51,125 nt of DNA. Origin: a virus. Each line of letters starts with the position of its first letter. Positions within the stretch are counted from its first letter, which is position 1. The translations under genes were made by a program, and so were the position numbers. Below, piece by piece: positions 41,893-49,150 of the stretch. The DNA is taken from positions 1 to 51,125 of the IMG/VR virus record IMGVR_UViG_3300018416_000023. The stretch is one strand, 5' to 3'. The notes below the pieces were generated by a model. It ran no database searches. It had not been told where the DNA came from and saw only the letters and a list, made by a program, of their open reading frames with translations.

Positions 41893-42655
41893 CAAAAATA
41901 ACCTCTATCCACTTAAAACTCAGTTCTATGAAGTGTGTCAAGTGTCACAACCAAAGATAATTACACTTGGTGAAGCGAAAAACAAAAATTTCATACCTCC
42001 AAGATTCTTTCAGGTCAACGAAACTGGTTATTGGAGTTGTCATATGTTAAAACACATAGACATAGAACCTGTAACTGCAAAAACTTTTGGTGTTTTAGGT
42101 GGAGAACAACCACACGTCCATATGTTTCAAGCAATCAAGTTAATGTATCTTATACACTGTTTCAATACAGTCGGATTTTATTCATTACCTCAAGCAATAC
42201 TCAAAGATACTGGTGTATGGAAAGTCCATCCAGGCACTGTAAGAGTTAAAGTAAGTATACACACTGAAACTTACGACCAAAAGTTTATCTTTTGGGATAA
42301 AGATAATCTAATAGATTCTCCAGTCATGTCTTTTGATGAATGGTGGGGTGTGTTTAAAGATGTTCCACGAAGAATGTGGACTGATAAACTAGAAAACATT
42401 TTAGAATTACATGTTGAAGAAGATAGAGAAGATTATTATGAATGGAATGAAAGTGTTCCATCCATGTATGGATACAAACGTCCCTACTATCACGGTTCTG
42501 TTCCTGAAGAACTAAAAGATTGTTTCTCGGAATCACCTGATGTGCCTGTGCATGTCGAAGGTGATATTAAAAACAACATGAAACACTTCCTAGATTTCAA
42601 TCCAGTCAACAAATACTTTGAAAATGATAACATAAAAATCTATTGTAAAGTATAA
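41879..42655 (+). CDS. Unknown protein sharing an HPG-S/T-VR motif with the GT8-like enzyme
   Basis: An unrecognised 258-residue protein. Residues about 80-130 hold HMFQAIKLMYLIHCFNTVGF and then GVWKVHPGTVRVKVSIH. The GT8-like protein's N-terminal half has the same helix, then LRVHPGSVR, then an aromatic-Asp pair (IWDTF there, FWDKD here). A ParB/sulfiredoxin-type fold is possible. The C-terminal half is acidic and aromatic (DREDYYEWNESVPSMYGYKR). It overlaps the KdsB-like gene by 14 bases and is probably part of its pathway, perhaps binding a phosphorylated or nucleotide ligand. It has no membrane segment or signal peptide. The stop is inside the next gene's late box. Confidence 0.6.
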   Translation: MLYINKNNLYPLKTQFYEVCQVSQPKIITLGEAKNKNFIPPRFFQVNETGYWSCHMLKHIDIEPVTAKTFGVLGGEQPHVHMFQAIKLMYLIHCFNTVGFYSLPQAILKDTGVWKVHPGTVRVKVSIHTETYDQKFIFWDKDNLIDSPVMSFDEWWGVFKDVPRRMWTDKLENILELHVEEDREDYYEWNESVPSMYGYKRPYYHGSVPEELKDCFSESPDVPVHVEGDIKNNMKHFLDFNPVNKYFENDNIKIYCKV

Positions 42656-42658
42656 ATA
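42651..42658 (+). promoter_or_regulatory. Late promoter box, leaderless geometry (plus strand)
   Basis: The sequence TATAAATAGTTATATG: perfect box, five bases, ATG at 42664. This is the plus-strand example of the pattern. The TAA of the box is the stop codon of the preceding gene. Confidence 0.75.
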
Positions 42659-42663
42659 GTTAT

Positions 42664-43284
42664 ATGTCTGAAAATCTAACTATACTGGAACAATACGATT
42701 CTTTATCACCTTCAGAGTTAGAAGAGAAATCAGAAGAAGCATTAGATTGGTTTAGAGAATCACTGAGAAATATAAGACTTAGTCCAACCACTCTACAAGA
42801 CGAAGGTGTGTTGTTAAAACAGTCACAACCATTGATAGGAATGATGGTTATGTTTACATATGATGCAAAGACTAAAAAGAAATTACCCTATTGGGATAGG
42901 TTTCCAGTTGCAATCATAGTAGATGTTGATGAAGGGAATGATACATTTCTTGCAATGAACTTACATTACATTCAACCTCTACAAAGAGTTCAATTTTTAA
43001 GTGAACTATTTGAACTGGTAAGGGATTATGGTGAAGAAGACGGAGTTGAAGATATCTTCGCTAAAAGAATTTTCATCACATATGATTTCTTAAAAACAAG
43101 TTCACGTATGAAATATTTTAGACCATGTTTGAAAAGATACATAGGTGGTCGTATAGGAAGAGGAATTAGAGTTGTCCCATATAAGTATTGGGATGTTGCA
43201 GCAATGTTACCATCTCAACAATGGGTGGGTGCAACTGGGAATTCAGTATATGCAGATAGTAGGAGAATAATCGCAAATGCCTAA
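42664..43284 (+). CDS. Conserved T4-like phage protein, possible DNA-end protector gp2 analogue
   Basis: A 206-residue protein. The central part PYWDRFPVAIIVDVDEGNDT and FLAMNLHYIQPLQRVQFLSE (about 78-120) matches a pattern (yydrfPl...GF.glNLHYl.p..R) I associate with proteins of marine T4-like phages sometimes annotated as gp2-like DNA-end protectors. I am not certain of that link. The C-terminal part (about 150-206) is basic (KRYIGGRIGRGIRVVPYKYW), which would suit DNA binding. It lies between the sugar genes and the tail-tube-like gene, which it overlaps by 8 bases, behind its own late box. Confidence 0.5.
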   Translation: MSENLTILEQYDSLSPSELEEKSEEALDWFRESLRNIRLSPTTLQDEGVLLKQSQPLIGMMVMFTYDAKTKKKLPYWDRFPVAIIVDVDEGNDTFLAMNLHYIQPLQRVQFLSELFELVRDYGEEDGVEDIFAKRIFITYDFLKTSSRMKYFRPCLKRYIGGRIGRGIRVVPYKYWDVAAMLPSQQWVGATGNSVYADSRRIIANA

Positions 43285-44068
43285 CGAAAAGAATCAAGGA
43301 ACAATAGATTACTTACTTGGTAACTTCAAGTCTCCAGCAATGGGTAATCAATACGAGGTTAACTTTCACTGTCCTCCTTTAGGTTTAAAATTAGAAGGAG
43401 TAAGATGCACAAGTGTAAACATCCCAGGCAGAACAGTAGAAACACAAGCAGTATCAGAATACGGTAAAGAAAGATATATGCCTACTGGTAAAGTAGATGA
43501 TGGTGGTGCTGATTTCTCAGTATCTTTCATATGTGATAATGACTTCGAAGATAGACTTATTCTACAAGCATGGACTGATTTTATTTCCAACACCGATACT
43601 GCTGGAACATCGGATACACTTCCACAAATAAATTATTACAATGATTACATCGGTAGAATAGAAGTGTATCATCTTCGAAGAGACACAACAGAAACAATAA
43701 AAGCAACTTTAGAAGAAGCATTTCCTGTATCCTTTGATGCAATTGCATTATCCAATTCTGTAACAGAACCTTTAACGGTAACTATTAAGTTTCAATACAG
43801 ATATTTTACAACAGAATACGTTGACCATAAACCAATGGAAAGAGAAGAACATCCAGTTTATGACGGAGATAGACCATCTCCAAATGGTCTAAATAACAGA
43901 GGTAGAAACCAATTGAATGGAGTCTTAGATGCACTAAGTGTTGCATCAAGATTTAATAATAAGTCTAGAGATATTCTCGGTAGATTATCATCACTAGACA
44001 CAGCACTCTCTCAGGCCAAAAAGGTCAAGAGAAACTTCACCAACTTCCGTGGAAGATTTGGTGGTTAA
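43277..44068 (+). CDS. Tail-tube-like baseplate protein, gp54/gp19-type
   Basis: A 263-residue protein with the phage tail-tube fold pattern: MGNQYEVNFHCPPLGLKLEG (about 22-41), then CTSVNIPGRTVETQAVSEYG (about 45-64), and strands ending AVSLSNSVTEPLTVTIKFQY-like text (about 155-175). Tube proteins gp19 and the baseplate tube initiators gp48/gp54 share this domain. A basic, disordered C-terminus (about 200-263) is present. Because it sits with tail-assembly genes and gp48 is elsewhere in the window, gp54 (tail-tube initiator) is the best guess. A second gp19-like tube protein cannot be excluded. Confidence 0.65.
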   Translation: MPNEKNQGTIDYLLGNFKSPAMGNQYEVNFHCPPLGLKLEGVRCTSVNIPGRTVETQAVSEYGKERYMPTGKVDDGGADFSVSFICDNDFEDRLILQAWTDFISNTDTAGTSDTLPQINYYNDYIGRIEVYHLRRDTTETIKATLEEAFPVSFDAIALSNSVTEPLTVTIKFQYRYFTTEYVDHKPMEREEHPVYDGDRPSPNGLNNRGRNQLNGVLDALSVASRFNNKSRDILGRLSSLDTALSQAKKVKRNFTNFRGRFGG

Positions 44069-44087
44069 TATAATAATGGAGTAAATT

Positions 44088-44792
44088 ATGGCATTACCGA
44101 TACAGTCGACACCGACTTATAGGACAACTTTACCTAGTAATGGTCAAGAAATAGAATACAGACCTTTTCTAGTTAAAGAACAAAAGATTCTTGTTATGGC
44201 AAAAGAAGGTCAAAGTCAAGAAGAAATAATGTCTGCAGTTAAGAAAATGATAACTGCGACAACTTTTGAAAAATTAGAGGTTGATAACCTCGCAATGGTT
44301 GACTTGGAATGGTTATTTGTAAAAATCAGGTCAGCATCCATTGGTGAAACATCAAAGTTAGCATTTGGTTGTCCGAGTGAAGGATGCATGGAGACAGTCA
44401 AATATGACTTAAATTTAGAAGACATTAGTGTCAAAGGTGAATTGCCTGAAGACAATAAAGTTATGATTAATGATGAAGTAGGTGTAACACTTAGAGTTCC
44501 TAGTGTTAAAGATTTAGACAAGATTGATAAAATTGAAGAGGAGTTAAGACCCTTGGAAGTTGTCAAAAGATGTATTGTCAATATCTTTGATGCGAATGAC
44601 GTATATGAAGGTGTAGATTTATCACCAAGTGAATTGGACGAGTTTGTGGATAGTTTAACATTCGGTCAATTAGAATCATTAGGAAATTATTTTGATGACT
44701 TACCTAAACTTTCACATGAAATAGAATTTACTTGTGGGGGGTGTGGAACCTCAAACAAGAAAAAATTGGAAGGATTGCAAAGTTTTTTTTAA
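44088..44792 (+). CDS. gp26: Baseplate hub / tail chaperone protein gp26
   Basis: A 234-residue protein with the gp26 pattern of T4-like phages: LPSNGQEIEYRPFLVKEQKI (15-34), KKMITATTFEKLEVDNLAMV (about 47-66), DLEWLFVKIRSASIGE (about 67-82). A possible metal site is formed by two Cys in CPSEGCMETV and a Cys pair in CGGCG near the C-terminus. The gene sits upstream of the tape measure gene, the place of tail-assembly chaperones in other phages. It ends with eight T residues directly before the stop, and the -1 frame is open beyond, suggesting a frameshift product of about 295 residues. GGAG precedes the ATG. Confidence 0.82.
   Translation: MALPIQSTPTYRTTLPSNGQEIEYRPFLVKEQKILVMAKEGQSQEEIMSAVKKMITATTFEKLEVDNLAMVDLEWLFVKIRSASIGETSKLAFGCPSEGCMETVKYDLNLEDISVKGELPEDNKVMINDEVGVTLRVPSVKDLDKIDKIEEELRPLEVVKRCIVNIFDANDVYEGVDLSPSELDEFVDSLTFGQLESLGNYFDDLPKLSHEIEFTCGGCGTSNKKKLEGLQSFF
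44783..44790 (+). promoter_or_regulatory. Poly-T slippery site for -1 frameshifting
   Basis: Eight T in a row at the last two sense codons of gp26 (AGT TTT TTT TAA). A -1 slip on TTT TTT gives TTA ATA GGC and enters the frame ending at 44974. A second, less likely site is the six-G run at 44736-44741. Confidence 0.6.
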
Positions 44793-44974
44793 TAGGCCTT
44801 TCCCACGAGTCGGTATATAATTATTATAATACCAACTTTCAGTTAATGCAACACCACAAGTATTCATTAACTGAACTAGACGATATGATGCCGTGGGAAC
44901 GAGAAATATACATCAAGTTATTACTTGACCATTTGGAAGAGGAAAGGCGAAAGGCGGAACAATCTAAAAAGTAA
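44789..44974 (+). CDS. C-terminal -1 frame extension of gp26 (tail assembly chaperone T-like / gp51-like)
   Basis: A 61-codon segment in the -1 frame of gp26: LIGLSHESVYNYYNTNFQLM, QHHKYSLTELDDMMPWEREI, YIKLLLDHLEEERRKAEQSK. The PWERE-I/V-Y motif and charged helix are typical of the small proteins after gp26 in marine T4-like phages, which recall gp51 or the T part of lambda's gpG-gpT chaperone. The frame has no good start: the first in-frame ATG (44846) lies inside the conserved part and has no Shine-Dalgarno sequence. Expression by -1 frameshift at the T-run is therefore the simplest reading. The product would bind tape measure before tail assembly. Confidence 0.6.
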   Translation, partial: LIGLSHESVYNYYNTNFQLMQHHKYSLTELDDMMPWEREIYIKLLLDHLEEERRKAEQSKK

Positions 44975-44991
44975 CAAATAGAGGACACACT

Positions 44992-45381
44992 ATGAGTGAA
45001 GAAAAGAAAGTTAGTCAAGGAAACGTTGAGATAGACGTTGCCAAGTATACTGAAATGGTCTTGAAGTTAGATGAAGCTCAAGACAAAATTAAAGAGATGG
45101 AGAAGATATCTAAGGAATTGCAGATTGCAACTGCGGCTGCAAAACCTAAAGAGAGGTTCTCTATCGGTGCATTATTTAGAGATGAGAATGATATCAACGA
45201 GAAATCAATCATTGGTTTCATATCATTCTTCTTGATGGTAGTCTTTGGTGTATGTGATTTAATCACTGCATTTTGGGGACAAGACCTATTAATCTCTGAT
45301 ACCATTTACACATCATTTGTTGTTGTAACACTTGGTGCATTTGGTATATCAGAAGCAGGAAAAGCATTCGGAAAACAGTAG
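44992..45381 (+). CDS. Small protein with two membrane segments
   Basis: A 129-residue protein of unknown function. Residues 1-55 form a charged coiled coil (VAKYTEMVLKLDEAQDKIKE). Residues about 73-93 (SIIGFISFFLMVVFGVCDLI) and 104-122 (TIYTSFVVVTLGAFGISEAG) are membrane segments with a short loop. Two helices plus a coiled coil might be a holin, a small tail membrane protein or a tape-measure partner. It lies 10 bases before the tape measure gene, and GAGG precedes the ATG. Confidence 0.65.
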   Translation: MSEEKKVSQGNVEIDVAKYTEMVLKLDEAQDKIKEMEKISKELQIATAAAKPKERFSIGALFRDENDINEKSIIGFISFFLMVVFGVCDLITAFWGQDLLISDTIYTSFVVVTLGAFGISEAGKAFGKQ

Positions 45382-45391
45382 GATTCAATAA

Positions 45392-47596
45392 ATGGCAGAT
45401 GACGACATACGTAAACAACGGGAAGACCTTGCTAAAGAAATAAAGGACGTTGCAGATAAATTAAAACCTAAGTTTAGAAAACTTATCAAGAATATCGAAG
45501 ATGCAAATGCTCCATTAGCAAAACAAGTTGCTGATATAAGAGAAGCGAGTAAAGGAACGTATGCTGGAACTCTGCAGGCACAAAAACTAGCAAATGTTGG
45601 AGGGATAATTAGTGATTACATTAAAGACCTCGACACTTCCCTAGACACTAGTCAATTAGACCAACTCCAAAAAGTTTTGGGTGAAGAGTTTGACCTAGAA
45701 GGTTTTAGAGAATCATCTGTCAAAGTAAAACAATACGAAGAAGCAGTAATCGCTGCAACCGATGCCAGAGCAGAAAGACTTGCAATTGCAGAAAAGAAAG
45801 AAAATGCACTGGGTCAAATGGATGCTCAAATTGCAGACTTGAAAGAGAAACAAATGGAGCTCGATGGTAAGGCTCTTGTCAATGCAACAAAAGCACTCAA
45901 AGAAGCAGAAGAAGCAAGAGAAAAGAAGAAGAAAGATATTCTTGCTGGTTTCGATAGAGAACTTGAAGAAGCAAATTCTTTACTTGAAAAAGAAACAAAA
46001 ACACGTAAAGAATACAATGATGAAATCAATACTAAGTTTAAAGAGTTATCAGATGATGCTGGTAAACTTGGAGTATTCTCAGACGGTCTTAAAAAACTCA
46101 CTGGTTTTGACATCATGGGTCTTGCAGATGGTGTTGTCGAATCTGTCAATGCATTTGGTAAGGTTGTTTCTTTAGGTAAGAATCAAGATTTAGCAGGTGA
46201 TATACTTGCTGGTTTCCAAAGTTTACCTGATAAATTTAAAGGAGTAACAGAGGGAATCGGTAAAGGAATTTCTAATTTAGGTGAAGGAATGGGTGATGGT
46301 TTAAAATCACTCAAAGGTGGTATTGCTGGATTAGGTAAAGGTATTAGAAAAACTGCCTCAGGTATGATGGCGAGTGCAAAATCTATGGGTGGTAAGTTCA
46401 TAGGAATCCTTGGAAAAGGTGCAAAAATGCTTGGTGGATTTGTCAAAGGACTCGCAAGAGGATTTATGGCTGCAGGTAAAGCACTTATGGCCGCAATCAC
46501 TCCATTCATAGCTGCAGCTGCAGCATTTGTCGGTGGATTACTTATGACAGCAGGTTCTATGTTATTGGCTGCAGCTCCATACATTGCAATAGGTGTTGGT
46601 ATTCTCGCAGCCGCATACATGATGTATAAAGCATTTATGTATCTCTATGAAAACGTAGAGGGGTTCAGAGGATACATCGATACTGTTGTTGGTTTTATTA
46701 TGAACATAGGTCAATCACTTTTTGATATCTTCTTAGGATTTAAAGATATGATTGTGGGTATCTTCACTGGTGACTTTGATATGGTCATGGAAGGACTCAA
46801 AGGTATCTTTGGTGGTCTATGGGATTTACTCCTCGCACCGTTTAAGGCAATCGGTGACTTCTTTAAGAATGTATTTGACATAGACATCGGTAAGATGTTA
46901 AAAGACTTTGCAAAAAAGATTCTGCCTGGATGGTTAGTTAAAAGATTATTTGGTGATGAAAGTTCAGAACCCGACTCAGCACCTAAGGCCGCACAAAGAG
47001 CTCTCGAAGACGAGGACACTCAAGGACTCATCAACAGAAGAAAAGCAAGAGAATCGATGGCTGACAAAGCACAATCTATAATCGATAACCGTGAAACGGA
47101 AATAAATCGTGCTATGCAAGGGTCTATTGAAGTTAACGGTAGAATGTTAGAAGGTGATGAGAAGAGAGCATATCTAGAGAAACAAGCAGATACGGGTAGA
47201 TTTGATATAGACAAAGATGGTAGAGGTATAACTACTGAACAACTTCGAAATATCAAAGATAGACAAGATTTCAAAGCCATGGAAATCCAAGGCGAGTTAG
47301 ACACTAGAAGAGACTATCTTAAGAAAGGTGAATACGGTGACTTCACTATTGAAGAAGACATTACAGGTTATGGTGAAGACGTTAAGGTTTATGAAGACAC
47401 TGGCGATAGAGTTAAGACTGCAAGAGAAATGAAAGAAGAAGCAACTAAAGGTATGGATACGGGAATGGTAAACTCTGTAGTTAATCAAGTAAACAATAAC
47501 ACTTCTCAAAACAATAACACTACAATGTCGGGAACTCCAACTGCAAGTGACCCTGATAGCGGTAGTAAATTAGCAGGTGTTCCTGCTTTTGGTTAA
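45392..47596 (+). CDS. Tail length tape measure protein (gp29 equivalent)
   Basis: A 734-residue protein in three parts. Residues 1-250 are a long coiled coil (EQLAKEIKDVADKLKPK-like helices, EVRKEYNDEINTKFKELSDD). Residues about 260-430 are Gly/Ala/Met-rich and hydrophobic (GGFVKGLARGFMAAGKALMA, PYIAIGVGILAAAYMMYKAF), as expected for a membrane-inserting tape measure. Residues about 440-734 are charged and end in Asn/Thr/Gly-rich text (NQVNNNTSQNNNTTMSGTPT). T4 gp29 has 590 residues, so the tail should be somewhat longer than T4's if the same rule holds. The stop overlaps that of the opposite gene by three bases. Confidence 0.82.
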   Translation: MADDDIRKQREDLAKEIKDVADKLKPKFRKLIKNIEDANAPLAKQVADIREASKGTYAGTLQAQKLANVGGIISDYIKDLDTSLDTSQLDQLQKVLGEEFDLEGFRESSVKVKQYEEAVIAATDARAERLAIAEKKENALGQMDAQIADLKEKQMELDGKALVNATKALKEAEEAREKKKKDILAGFDRELEEANSLLEKETKTRKEYNDEINTKFKELSDDAGKLGVFSDGLKKLTGFDIMGLADGVVESVNAFGKVVSLGKNQDLAGDILAGFQSLPDKFKGVTEGIGKGISNLGEGMGDGLKSLKGGIAGLGKGIRKTASGMMASAKSMGGKFIGILGKGAKMLGGFVKGLARGFMAAGKALMAAITPFIAAAAAFVGGLLMTAGSMLLAAAPYIAIGVGILAAAYMMYKAFMYLYENVEGFRGYIDTVVGFIMNIGQSLFDIFLGFKDMIVGIFTGDFDMVMEGLKGIFGGLWDLLLAPFKAIGDFFKNVFDIDIGKMLKDFAKKILPGWLVKRLFGDESSEPDSAPKAAQRALEDEDTQGLINRRKARESMADKAQSIIDNRETEINRAMQGSIEVNGRMLEGDEKRAYLEKQADTGRFDIDKDGRGITTEQLRNIKDRQDFKAMEIQGELDTRRDYLKKGEYGDFTIEEDITGYGEDVKVYEDTGDRVKTAREMKEEATKGMDTGMVNSVVNQVNNNTSQNNNTTMSGTPTASDPDSGSKLAGVPAFG

Positions 47597-47796
47597 TCTA
47601 ACTTATCGTAGTATTTCGATTTTCTAGTATATTTTGTTTTGTCCGAATGGACTTTTGATACACCATGTTTAGGTGTTATGACTCGGGTCTTAATTTTAGG
47701 TTCAGGTTTGCCAAAGATTTTCTCCCAATTACTTGAATAGAGTTCTTCGTTTGAGTTCCTTCTTTTAGAACCCTTTCCACCATGCCAATTACTCAT
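47593..47796 (-). CDS. Small basic protein of unknown function
   Basis: A 67-residue, strongly basic protein with start [20 protein letters not shown] and a C-terminal run of Lys/Arg/Tyr ([13 protein letters not shown]). This start is one I recall from small conserved proteins of marine phages, without a known role. The basic charge and position after the bS21 gene (ATGA overlap) suggest RNA or ribosome binding, which is inference. Its stop lies on the tape measure stop in opposite sense (TTAA), with no terminator between. Confidence 0.65.
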   Translation of the reverse strand: MSNWHGGKGSKRRNSNEELYSSNWEKIFGKPEPKIKTRVITPKHGVSKVHSDKTKYTRKSKYYDKLD

Positions 47797-48026
47797 CTTA
47801 CTTTTCTATAACCTTTGTTTTGTGATTTAAGTAAATCTAATTTCTTACGTCTCTTCAGTCTTTGATTCTTCTCGTTACGAATCGTTGCTGGTTTGATGTA
47901 ATATTTCCTATCTCTAACTTCTTGGACAATACCAGCACGTTCACACGACTTCTTAAACCTTCTCAACATCCTGTCGAAAGGTTCTACTTGGTTTGTCTTT
48001 TTGTTTTTTCTAGGTGTTACTTCCAT
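47793..48026 (-). CDS. rpsU: Ribosomal protein bS21 homologue
   Basis: A phage-encoded bS21, a small-subunit protein near the anti-Shine-Dalgarno end of 16S rRNA. Residues 15-42 ([29 protein letters not shown]) match bacterial bS21 in order (RRFKR..EKaGi...R.R.yyekP), then [20 protein letters not shown]. At 77 residues the size is normal. AAGGA lies seven bases before the ATG. bS21 is the r-protein most often reported in phages, including those of Pelagibacter. It could replace host bS21 and favour phage mRNAs. It follows a structured 186-base spacer after gp32 and overlaps the next gene by ATGA. Confidence 0.88.
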   Translation of the reverse strand: MEVTPRKNKKTNQVEPFDRMLRRFKKSCERAGIVQEVRDRKYYIKPATIRNEKNQRLKRRKKLDLLKSQNKGYRKVR

Positions 48027-48048
48027 AATATAATCCTTTAAAATAAGT

Positions 48049-48198
48049 GTTAAGTCGCCCCGTCACTTTACAGCATTCCCGCTCTTAACCGATATTCCCG
48101 CCTTGACCCCGAATATCTTTCCCTTACTGAGTATCCCCAATTCCTCGACCTCAGTTTGATGATGACCATCACATGGACACATTATGTATATCATCATC
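48049..48198 (-). ncRNA. Candidate structured RNA between gp32 and bS21
   Basis: The 186-base spacer is G-rich on the transcribed strand, unlike its surroundings. It holds four successive inverted repeats: GATGATGA/TCATCATC (48158-48165 with 48191-48198), CTGAG/CTCAG (48127-48131 with 48150-48154), GATATTC/GAATATC (48091-48097 with 48111-48117), GTTAAG/CTTAAC (48049-48054 with 48084-48089). Loops contain GGGG and GCGGGAAT (twice). It may be a bS21 leader, a gp32 3' element or an independent RNA. It is not a tRNA, and I recognise no known family. Confidence 0.5.
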
Positions 48199-48212
48199 CC
48201 CGAATACAGAAG

Positions 48213-49112
48213 TTAGTCTTGTGCTAACTTCTTGAAGTAATCCATCGCATCATCATCCTCGGAACTACTTAGGGATGCTTCTGCTGATGAGATTACAGGT
48301 TCTTCTGCAACAGTCTCTTTGTTTACGTCTGACCATGGCACTTCGTCAAGGTCTTCTGCAACTGATTCTGCAGTAGAATTACTTACACTTCCAGTCAATC
48401 CTAACACTCTATCGAGTTTCTCTTTGAGTTCCTCGTAAGTTTTGAATTCACTAGGTGCAATTACATCTGACAAAGAATGAACTGAATTGTAGATTGTATT
48501 TAGTTTTTCCTCGTCATCGAACAATGGTGCGATACTATCGAACTCTGATTTATCATAGTTCCAGTAACCGTCCACTTTTCTGATTTTGATTTTGAAGTTC
48601 GCACCTTCCCTTAAATCAAAAGGATTGATTGCTTGTTCATCTTCAAAGGCAGGTGAGATAGCCTCTTTGAGTTGTTCAAAGATTTTTTTACCATATCTAT
48701 ACTTGAACACTTTACCTTCGTTGTCGGGATTCTTTGGGTCTGAAACAACATAGACGTTAGAAACATAATGCAATCTGCGTTTTTGTTTCCTTGCGATTTC
48801 TTTGTTTGCTTCAATACCAGTATTCCACAACTGAGTATTGTATTCTGACACTGGGTCTTTTTTGTTAAGAGTAGTCAAAGACTTCTCAATATACCAACCA
48901 CCTGGCCCTTGGAACCCGTGGTCGAAGTAAGATACCCATGGCATTTCTTCACCCTCAGGTGTAGGCAAGAACCTTACTACTGCATAACCGTTGCCAGTTT
49001 TATCCAACTCGGGTTTCCACATAGTATCGTCTTGGTATGATTTTTTTGCACCCTCGGATGAAGGTGATGCAGACTCCATTGCCTGTCTTAATTTATCTAA
49101 TGATGTTGACAT
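48213..49112 (-). CDS. gp32: Single-stranded DNA-binding protein gp32
   Basis: The T4-type SSB that coats single-stranded DNA and organises replication and recombination proteins. Residues 1-20 are the basic cooperativity region, and GNGYAVVRFLPTPEGEEMPW (about 40-59), GGWYIEKSLTTLNKKDPVSE (about 71-90) and KVFKYRYGKKIFEQLKEAIS (about 133-152) are core elements of the family. The acidic C-terminus (SSSEDDDAMDYFKKLAQD) would bind partner proteins. T4 gp32 holds zinc through Cys in a CPVC motif. Here that place reads KDPVSEYN and the protein has no cysteine, so the zinc site is lost. AGGAGA stands before the ATG. Length 299 (T4: 301). Confidence 0.92.
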   Translation of the reverse strand: MSTSLDKLRQAMESASPSSEGAKKSYQDDTMWKPELDKTGNGYAVVRFLPTPEGEEMPWVSYFDHGFQGPGGWYIEKSLTTLNKKDPVSEYNTQLWNTGIEANKEIARKQKRRLHYVSNVYVVSDPKNPDNEGKVFKYRYGKKIFEQLKEAISPAFEDEQAINPFDLREGANFKIKIRKVDGYWNYDKSEFDSIAPLFDDEEKLNTIYNSVHSLSDVIAPSEFKTYEELKEKLDRVLGLTGSVSNSTAESVAEDLDEVPWSDVNKETVAEEPVISSAEASLSSSEDDDAMDYFKKLAQD

Positions 49113-49150
49113 TGTATTCTCCTATTGTATTAACATTGTATTGCATCTTA

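Noticed and set aside
44846-44974. Independent small gene from an internal ATG after gp26
   Set aside because: There is no ribosome binding site and it would cut off the conserved NYYNTNF part. Frameshift from gp26 explains the open frame better.
48027-48212. tRNA gene in the gp32-bS21 spacer
   Set aside because: The stems do not form a cloverleaf of the right sizes and no TTCGA-type T loop is present.
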